A DNA stretch of 64,000 nt from NCBI RefSeq assembly GCF_016234775.1, contig NZ_JACRAH010000036.1, forward strand, positions 62,001 to 126,000. The letters are read 5' to 3'. The notes under the pieces are model-generated. The model did not search any database, was not told the origin of the DNA, and saw nothing but the letters and a program-made list of their open reading frames with translations. Positions 57,204 through 64,000 of this stretch are shown in pieces. Position 1 is the stretch's first letter, and the number at the start of each line of letters is the position of its first letter. This stretch comes from Aquabacterium sp. (GTDB lineage: Bacteria; Pseudomonadota; Gammaproteobacteria; Burkholderiales; Burkholderiaceae_C). The translations under genes were made by a program, and so were the position numbers.

Positions 57204-58130
57204 TCAGGTGGTGGGGTGCGCGCGCTTGGCCAGCAAGGCATTGCTGACGCGCGACACGGGCTTGCGGCCCAACACACCGGAGATGAAATCCGCCGCGTCC
57301 ACCAGCTTGCCCAGGTCGATGCCGGTCTGAATGCCCAGGCCGTGCAGCAGGTAGACCACGTCTTCGGTGGCCACGTTGCCGGTGGCACCCTTGGCATACG
57401 GGCAACCGCCCAGCCCGGCCACGCTGGCATCGAAGGTGTGGATGCCCAGTTCCAGGCAGCCGTAGATGTTGGTCAGGGCCTGGCCATAGGTGTCGTGGAA
57501 GTGGCCGCTGAGTTCGGCAATCGGCACATGCTTGAGCGCACGCTCCATCACTTGCTTGACGCGGCCTGCGGTACCCACGCCGATGGTGTCGGCAATGCCG
57601 ATGTGGTCGCTGCCGATGTCGAGCAGGCGCTTGACCACGTCCTCCACCGCATCGACGGACACCTCGCCTTGATACGGGCAGCCCAGGGCGCACGAGACAG
57701 CAGCCCGCACACGCATGCCGGTGGCACGCGCCGCATCGGCCACGGCCCGGAAGCGTTCGATGGATTCGGCGATCGAGCAGTTGATGTTGCGCTGGCTGAA
57801 GGCCTCGCTGGCTGCCGCAAAGATGACGACCTCATCGGCACCGGCGGCCAGGGCGCCTTCAAAGCCCTTCATATTGGGCGTGAGCACGGAGTAGCGAACG
57901 GTGTCCTGGCGCTGGATGCCGGCCATGACCTCGGCGTTGTCGGCCATTTGCGGCACCCACTTGGGGCTCACGAAGCTGGTGACTTCGATCTGCTTGAGGC
58001 CGGCCTGCTGCAAGCGGTGCACCAGCTCGATCTTGTCGGTCGCATCAACGGGGCGGGCCTCATTCTGCAGGCCGTCGCGCGGGCCCACATCAACCAGTGA
58101 GACCTGTCTGGGGAAGTGAGAAGGAATCAT
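57204..58130 (-). CDS. liuE: Hydroxymethylglutaryl-CoA lyase
   Basis: Splits HMG-CoA to acetoacetate and acetyl-CoA, the last leucine-degradation step. The 308-residue TIM barrel of the HMGL/DRE-TIM family has VDVGPRDGLQNEARPVD with catalytic metal ligands. GLGGCPYAKGATGNVATEDVVY contains the essential cysteine, and SGHFHDTYGQALTNIYGC the metal-binding His. It sits 15 bases after liuD, on the same transcript. Confidence 0.95.
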   Translation of the reverse strand: MIPSHFPRQVSLVDVGPRDGLQNEARPVDATDKIELVHRLQQAGLKQIEVTSFVSPKWVPQMADNAEVMAGIQRQDTVRYSVLTPNMKGFEGALAAGADEVVIFAAASEAFSQRNINCSIAESIERFRAVADAARATGMRVRAAVSCALGCPYQGEVSVDAVEDVVKRLLDIGSDHIGIADTIGVGTAGRVKQVMERALKHVPIAELSGHFHDTYGQALTNIYGCLELGIHTFDASVAGLGGCPYAKGATGNVATEDVVYLLHGLGIQTGIDLGKLVDAADFISGVLGRKPVSRVSNALLAKRAHPTT

Positions 58131-58145
58131 GATGAGGACCTCTGG

Positions 58146-60134
58146 TTAGTCGATGCGCAGCAGTTCGACACCTTCTGCCACCTGGTCACCCACGGCGCAC
58201 AGGATGGCCGCCACGGTGCCATCTTGCGGCGCGGTGAGCGTGTGTTCCATTTTCATGGCCTCGGTCACGGCCAGGGGCTCGCCTTGTTTGACCTGCTGGC
58301 CTTCTTTCACCAGCAGGGCCACGACCTTGCCGGGCATCAGCGCGGTCAGTCGGCCTGTGCCCTGGTGGCTGTGGTCGACCAGGGTCAAGGGGTTCACGCG
58401 TTGCAGGTGCACCGCGCCTTCCGATGTGAAGACATGGATGTCGTCTTCATGGCGGTAGGCGCTGATGCGCAGTCGCTGGTCGTTGAGGCTGATGTCTTGC
58501 TGGTCGCCTTGTGCGCTCAGCAGGCTCAGTTTGCTGACTTGATCTCCGACCTGCAGCTCATAGTCCTGCGGGCCTACGCAGGTGGTGGTCACGGTGAGGG
58601 GCTGGCCCTCATGCAGCAGCACCTCGCGATGGCGCGGCTGGCCCGACAGGCGCCAGCCGTCTTGCACGGACCAGGGGTCTCGCGCCTTGCTGCCATGGGC
58701 GGCCTTGGCCGGGCGCAAGAGGCTGGCCATGGCGGCCCCAATGGCCACCTCGGCGGGCACGCCAGGCGCCTGGAACAAGGCCGCATGCTCGCGCTCGATC
58801 AAGGCGGTGTCTAGGTGGGCCTTCGAGAAGGAGGCGGTATGGATCACACGGCGCACAAAGGCCACATTGGTGTGCAGGCCCGTGATGTGCAGGTCACGCA
58901 GGGCTGCATCCAGCCGGCTCAGTGCGGCATCGCGGTCTTCGCCCCACACGATGAGCTTGGCGATCATCGAGTCGTAATACGGCGAGATCACGTCGCCTTC
59001 GCGCACGCCGCTGTCTACGCGCACGGGGGCCACTTCAAATGAAGACGAGGCGGGTGTGCGCAGGATCTGCAAGGTGCCGGTGGCGGGCAGGAACTGCTGT
59101 GCGGGGTTCTCGGCGCAGATGCGGGCTTCAATCGCATGGCCCTTGAGCTGCAGCTGATCCTGCTTCAAAGGCAGCGGCTCACCAGCAGCCACGCGCAGCT
59201 GCCACTCGACCAGGTCCAGGCCGGTGATGGCCTCGGTGACGGGGTGCTCCACCTGCAGGCGGGTGTTCATTTCCATGAAGTAGAAGCGGCCGTCCTGCTC
59301 GCAGATGAACTCGACCGTGCCCGCGCCCACATAGCCCACGCTGCGCGCTGCAGCGATGGCGGCTTCACCCATCTGCTGGCGGCGCTCGGCCGTCATGCCG
59401 GGAGCAGGGGCTTCTTCCAGCACCTTCTGGTGGCGGCGCTGTACCGAACAGTCGCGTTCGAAGAGGTAGACGTAGTTGCCCTGCTGGTCACCAAAGAGCT
59501 GGATCTCGATGTGGCGCGGCTGGGTAACGTAGCGCTCGACCAGCACATGCGCGCTGCCAAAGCTGGCTTGCGCTTCGCGCTGGCAGGAGGCGAGGGCGGC
59601 TTCAAAGTCGGCTGAAGCTTGCACGGCGCGCATGCCTTTGCCACCACCGCCTGCGCTGGCCTTGATCAGCACGGGGTAGCCCATGGCATCGGCCTGGGCC
59701 TTGAGGAAGGCCGCATCCTGCTTGTCACCGTGGTAGCCCGGCACCAGCGGCACACCGGCCTTTTCCATCAGCGCCTTGGCGGCGGATTTGCTGCCCATGG
59801 CCGCAATGGCGGAGGCGGGGGGGCCGATGAAGGCGATGCCGGCCTCTTCGCAAGCTTGTGCGAAGTCTTCGTTTTCGCTCAGGAAGCCGTAGCCAGGGTG
59901 CACGGCCTGGGCGCCGGTGGCCTTGGCGGCCTCCAGGATACGGTCGGCGCGCAGATAGCTTTCACGCGGGCTGGCGGGGCCGATGTGCACGGCTTCGTCA
60001 CAGGCTTTGACGTGCTGGGCGTTGGCATCGGCGTCCGAGTAGACGGCCACGGTGCGGATGCCCATGCGGCGCGCGGTGGCGGCCACACGGCAGGCGATTT
60101 CACCTCTGTTGGCGATCAATATCTTCTGGAACAT
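58146..60134 (-). CDS. liuD: 3-methylcrotonyl-CoA carboxylase, biotin-containing subunit
   Basis: Biotin carboxylase subunit of methylcrotonyl-CoA carboxylase. The 662-residue protein starts MFQKILIANRGEIACRV, the usual start of this family. The ATP-grasp core contains ASAGGGGKGMRAVQ, EMNTRLQVEHPVTE and the biotin carboxylase linker. The C-terminal biotinyl domain has AMKMEH with biotinylated Lys628. It works with liuB, two genes upstream. Just before its ATG a 48-bp near-copy of its own start is found. That upstream copy has an open frame ending in TGATG over the liuD start. Confidence 0.95.
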   Translation of the reverse strand: MFQKILIANRGEIACRVAATARRMGIRTVAVYSDADANAQHVKACDEAVHIGPASPRESYLRADRILEAAKATGAQAVHPGYGFLSENEDFAQACEEAGIAFIGPPASAIAAMGSKSAAKALMEKAGVPLVPGYHGDKQDAAFLKAQADAMGYPVLIKASAGGGGKGMRAVQASADFEAALASCQREAQASFGSAHVLVERYVTQPRHIEIQLFGDQQGNYVYLFERDCSVQRRHQKVLEEAPAPGMTAERRQQMGEAAIAAARSVGYVGAGTVEFICEQDGRFYFMEMNTRLQVEHPVTEAITGLDLVEWQLRVAAGEPLPLKQDQLQLKGHAIEARICAENPAQQFLPATGTLQILRTPASSSFEVAPVRVDSGVREGDVISPYYDSMIAKLIVWGEDRDAALSRLDAALRDLHITGLHTNVAFVRRVIHTASFSKAHLDTALIEREHAALFQAPGVPAEVAIGAAMASLLRPAKAAHGSKARDPWSVQDGWRLSGQPRHREVLLHEGQPLTVTTTCVGPQDYELQVGDQVSKLSLLSAQGDQQDISLNDQRLRISAYRHEDDIHVFTSEGAVHLQRVNPLTLVDHSHQGTGRLTALMPGKVVALLVKEGQQVKQGEPLAVTEAMKMEHTLTAPQDGTVAAILCAVGDQVAEGVELLRID

Positions 60135-60149
60135 CACAGCTCCCGAGGT
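60102..60149 (-). repeat. Direct repeat copy A: start of liuD
   Basis: This 48-bp segment, from the ribosome-binding region through codons MFQKILIANRG of liuD, is repeated at 60218..60265, 116 bases away. Of four differing positions, all are synonymous in the shared reading frame (TTC/TTT, CAG/CAA, AGA/CGA, GGT/GGC). Confidence 0.85.
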
Positions 60150-60250
60150 GAACTCGCCTGCAGCACGCTTCGCGTGCACAGGCGATTTGGCTTCGCCGCA
60201 AGGCCGGAGGCCTTGTCGCCTCGGTTGGCGATCAATATCTTTTGAAACAT
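60134..60250 (-). CDS. 38-residue upstream ORF repeating the liuD N-terminus
   Basis: Starts ATG at 60250 with the same CTCGGGAGCTGTG leader as liuD. It encodes MFQKILIANRGD, then a new sequence, and stops with TGA at 60136..60134. The TGA shares its A with the liuD ATG (TGATG), so it would be translationally coupled to liuD even though it is in another frame. Two hairpins lie inside it. It may be a relic of a partial duplication or a leader peptide. There is no evidence that it is expressed. Confidence 0.4.
   Translation of the reverse strand: MFQKILIANRGDKASGLAAKPNRLCTRSVLQASSPREL
60154..60215. repeat. Two hairpins between the duplicated liuD starts
   Basis: TCGCCT (60154..60159) with AGGCGA (60180..60185) and, nested inside, GCACGC-TTC-GCGTGC (60163..60177) form one stem. 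CAAGGCC-GGA-GGCCTTG (60199..60215) forms the second. Their compact palindromic form is like REP-type or small dispersed repeat elements. They also could fold in the mRNA leader of liuD. Confidence 0.5.
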
Positions 60251-60265
60251 CACAGCTCCCGAGGT
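60218..60265 (-). repeat. Direct repeat copy B: duplicated liuD start
   Basis: The upstream partner of the 60102..60149 repeat, containing the ATG at 60250. It begins two bases before the stop of liuC at 60268. Confidence 0.85.
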
Positions 60266-60267
60266 AC

Positions 60268-61104
60268 TCAGTCGTTAGGTTCGGCGAGATCACGCACGCC
60301 TGGTTTGATCGGTGCAGGCCGGGCGTCGGCCAGCCAGGCGGGTGAGCGCTTTTGCAGGAAGGCCTGCAGGCCTTCGCGGCCTTCATCGCTGGCGCGGATG
60401 TCGGCGATGCGGCGCGCCGTCATGTCGCGCAAGGTCTCGTTCAGCGGCTGGCCCGCCACGTCCTTGACCAGTTGCTTGCAGGCCCGCACGGCCGCCGGGC
60501 CGTTGTGGGTGATGCTGTGCACCACCTGCTGCGTGGCTTCGTGCAGGGCATCCGCCGCGCACACCTCGTGCACCAGTCCCAGCGCCTGCGCACGCGCTGC
60601 ACTGAAGCGCTCGGCCGTCACGAAGTAGCGCCTGGCGGCGCGCTCACCCAGTGCCTTGATCACATACGGGCTGATGGTGGCAGGGCTCAGGCCCAGCTTG
60701 GCTTCCGACAGGCAGAACCCAACCTGCTCGGCGGCCACCACCACATCACAGCAAGCCACCAGGCCCACGCCACCGCCATAACAGTCGCCTTGCACCTTGG
60801 CGATCACGGGCACCGGGCTGCTGGCAATCGTCCACAGCATCTGCGCCAGGCGCCCGCCATCGGTGTGGTTCTCGGCCCAGGTGTAGTCGGCCATGGCGCG
60901 CATCCAGTTCAGATCGGCGCCGGCGCAGAAGGCCTTGCCATGCGCGCCCAGCACGATGGCACGCAAGGCCTTGTCGGTGGCCAACTCGCTGAACGTGTGG
61001 GTCAATTCGGCAATCGTCTCGGCATCAAACGCGTTGCGCAGTTCAGGCCGGTTCAGGTACACGTGGCAGACGTGCCCTTCATGCTGGATATCCAATCGGG
61101 ACAT
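60268..61104 (-). CDS. liuC: Methylglutaconyl-CoA hydratase (enoyl-CoA hydratase family)
   Basis: Hydrates 3-methylglutaconyl-CoA to HMG-CoA in leucine degradation. The 278-residue crotonase protein has AFCAGADLNWMRAMADYT (oxyanion loop) and GDCYGGGVGLVACCDVVVAAE. Its context inside the liu operon, between liuB and liuD, gives the substrate. The ATG at 61104 starts the conserved part. The longer upstream frame lies inside liuB. The spacing to liuB is 11 bases. Confidence 0.92.
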   Translation of the reverse strand: MSRLDIQHEGHVCHVYLNRPELRNAFDAETIAELTHTFSELATDKALRAIVLGAHGKAFCAGADLNWMRAMADYTWAENHTDGGRLAQMLWTIASSPVPVIAKVQGDCYGGGVGLVACCDVVVAAEQVGFCLSEAKLGLSPATISPYVIKALGERAARRYFVTAERFSAARAQALGLVHEVCAADALHEATQQVVHSITHNGPAAVRACKQLVKDVAGQPLNETLRDMTARRIADIRASDEGREGLQAFLQKRSPAWLADARPAPIKPGVRDLAEPND

Positions 61105-61115
61105 GCGCGCGCTCC

Positions 61116-62738
<1,623 letters not shown>

Positions 62739-62759
62739 GGTGGGCTGTGTAAAAAGGCC

Positions 62760-63461
62760 TCAGGATTGGGGCGGTGACTGGACATGGCGCAGCGCTTCGC
62801 TCACCTCATCCTTGAAACGGCTGAGGGCCGCCAGGGAGGCGTCTTTGGGCATCAGCGCGCTCCAGATCAGTTCGGTCAGTTGCTCGGCCGTGGTGTCGAT
62901 GCGGGGGCGCTTCATGGTGGTGATGGCATCCCACAGCACGTGTTCCATCGAGCCGTAAACCAGGTCGCGCAGCAGACGCAGTGGCATGTCCTGGCGGATC
63001 TGGCCCTGCGCCTGGGCTTCGGCCAGGCAGTCCATCAAGGGGGCGGTGTAGCGGCGTTTGCAGTCGGTGATGACCTGGGCCAGTTCGGGTTCGGCGGCGC
63101 GGCCTTCGCTGAGCACCAGGGCGCACATGCCCGAGCCATCGGCCAGCAGGGTCACCAGGTGGGCGCGCACCACATGGCTGAGCTTGGCGTGCACGCCGTG
63201 CAGGTGCGGCACGTCGCGCTCCAGTTCGCTGCTGATCTCGTCGTACCAGTCCTTGATGACCTGGATGCACAGTTCGCGCTTGCCGGGGAAGTAGGTGAAC
63301 ACCGTCGCCTCGGAGACGCCCGCCGCTTCGGCAATCTGGGCGGTGGTGGCGCGCTGGTAGCCGTGCTCGGAGAACACGCGTCGAGCGGCACTCAGCAGCG
63401 TCTGGATGCGCTCCTGGGACTTGGCTCGACGAGGCGTGGTGCGTTGCAGGCTGGTGGGCAC
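62760..63461 (-). CDS. TetR-family regulator heading the liu operon
   Basis: A 233-residue TetR regulator. The HTH is in TTAQIAEAAGVSEATVFTYFPGKRELC near residues 38–65. The start is a GTG at 63461. Its gene is first in the liu operon, and a perfect palindrome lies eight bases upstream of the start, so it most likely represses its own operon in the absence of a leucine-pathway CoA ester. The inducer is inferred. Confidence 0.88.
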   Translation of the reverse strand: MPTSLQRTTPRRAKSQERIQTLLSAARRVFSEHGYQRATTAQIAEAAGVSEATVFTYFPGKRELCIQVIKDWYDEISSELERDVPHLHGVHAKLSHVVRAHLVTLLADGSGMCALVLSEGRAAEPELAQVITDCKRRYTAPLMDCLAEAQAQGQIRQDMPLRLLRDLVYGSMEHVLWDAITTMKRPRIDTTAEQLTELIWSALMPKDASLAALSRFKDEVSEALRHVQSPPQS

Positions 63462-63469
63462 GATAAAAA

Positions 63470-63484
63470 TTGAGTGTCACTCAA
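63470..63484. promoter_or_regulatory. Perfect palindromic operator upstream of the liu operon
   Basis: TTGAGTG-T-CACTCAA has seven-base arms that are exact complements. It is eight bases from the GTG start of the TetR gene and so overlaps the early transcribed or promoter region. This is the form expected for a TetR dimer site. Confidence 0.7.
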
Positions 63485-63583
63485 GAATGGCGCGATCATG
63501 CCATGGGCCGCTCAGCTTGTGGGGAATGAAAAACTTAGGGTAAACGCGTGTTTGTGACGCATTGCGCGCAACGCGTTCACCCT

Positions 63584-63598
63584 TTGAGTCAGACTCAG
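63584..63598. promoter_or_regulatory. Second, related imperfect palindrome
   Basis: TTGAGTC-A-GACTCAG differs from the operator at 63470..63484 at a few bases but keeps the TTGAGT core and the odd single-base centre. It overlaps the stop codon of the short-chain dehydrogenase gene, 114 bases from the first site. It could be a second, weaker operator. Confidence 0.4.
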
Positions 63599-64000
63599 CG
63601 GGCGGCCAGCCTCAGCCCGCCGTCCAGACGTATCACCTCACCGTTGAGGTAGTCGTTTTCCACGATGTGCCGCACCAGCGCCGCATATTCGTGCGGGGCG
63701 CCCAGGCGTGCGGGGCAGGGCACGCTGGCCGTCAGGGCGGCTTGTCTTTCTTCAGGCAAGCCGGCTACCAAGGGCGTATCGAAGGCGCCGGGCGCAATCG
63801 CCATCACGCGGATGCGGTCGCGCGCCAGATCGCGTGCTGCGGGCAGGGTCATGGCGGCGATGCCACCTTTCGATGCCGCGTAAGCCACTTGCCCCATCTG
63901 CCCGTCAAAAGCGGCAATCGAGGCGGTGTTGATGATCACCCCGCGGCATGCATCCATGGCCTCGCCAGGCCGAGGTGGGGAGGCCATCATCACCGACACG
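63595..64000 (-). CDS. Short-chain dehydrogenase/reductase (HSD10-like), partial
   Basis: Only the last ~135 residues are in the window; the 5' part lies beyond base 64000. The catalytic Tyr-Lys pair is in [10 protein letters not shown], with [11 protein letters not shown] before it and [17 protein letters not shown] after it, as in 3-hydroxyacyl-CoA dehydrogenases of the HSD17B10 type. It may take part in branched-chain or fatty-acyl oxidation. It ends upstream of the liu operon on the same strand, separated by 133 bases that contain the operator-like palindromes. Confidence 0.85.
   Translation of the reverse strand, partial: VSVMMASPPRPGEAMDACRGVIINTASIAAFDGQMGQVAYAASKGGIAAMTLPAARDLARDRIRVMAIAPGAFDTPLVAGLPEERQAALTASVPCPARLGAPHEYAALVRHIVENDYLNGEVIRLDGGLRLAAR

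Noticed and set aside
56211-58100. Very long plus-strand frame (over 600 codons) opposite liuA and liuE
   Set aside because: It is a shadow of the GC-skewed codon pattern of the real minus-strand genes. Its translation is low-complexity Ala/Gly/His/Val with no motif.

Overview
The window is chromosomal DNA of a GC-rich, Gram-negative betaproteobacterium, most likely order Burkholderiales (Comamonadaceae or the Aquabacterium/Leptothrix/Ideonella neighbourhood). The grounds are the argB–HAD–slmA and hpf–ptsN–hprK gene orders, a BetR-type response regulator, PglL-type O-oligosaccharyltransferase, a PEP-CTERM protein, a leucine-degradation (liu) operon and a large chemotaxis locus. No rRNA, tRNA, IS element, prophage or CRISPR array was found, and gene density is that of an ordinary chromosome.

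Bases 1–31,700 are a housekeeping mosaic. They hold a partial exported protein, a PEP-CTERM protein, argB/HAD nucleotidase/slmA, a DUF815 ATPase with a MutT-like Nudix enzyme, a crotonase, a SWIB protein, an Old Yellow Enzyme and a TerC transporter behind a yybP-ykoY-like leader. A BepA-like protease, moaC, a PglL-like ligase and an MFS transporter follow. Next come hpf–ptsN–hprK, fur/bamE divergent, dapB–exbB–exbD, amn, an orphan HigA, a Crp-family regulator and purT. A BetR response regulator/histidine kinase pair, a nucleosidase preceded by a candidate small RNA, an Mpo1-like protein, two tandem diguanylate cyclases, a stand-alone receiver and ssb complete this part.

Bases 32,445–54,527 form a chemosensory island. 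It contains cheY, a STAS protein, cheA, cheW, cheR, cheD and cheB, six MCP-like proteins and a CHASE/PAS histidine kinase. There is no separate cheZ, but the MCP-like protein directly upstream of cheY carries a CheZ-like Q-D-x-x-x-Q motif. Three sigma-28 (FliA)-type promoters were found by eye, tying parts of the island to the flagellar regulon. Four receptors end in two distinct C-terminal tags (SHFAHF and VEFF), suggesting two docking classes.

Bases 54,586–64,000 hold a class II glutamine amidotransferase and then, all on the minus strand, a leucine/isovalerate operon: tetR, liuB, liuC, liuD, liuE, liuA (ivd) and a second tetR. A short-chain dehydrogenase runs off the right edge. A perfect 15-bp palindrome lies just upstream of the first tetR. 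The start of liuD is preceded by a 48-bp near-copy of itself whose four differences are all synonymous, separated from liuD by two hairpins.

All calls rest on reading the sequence; no database search was run.
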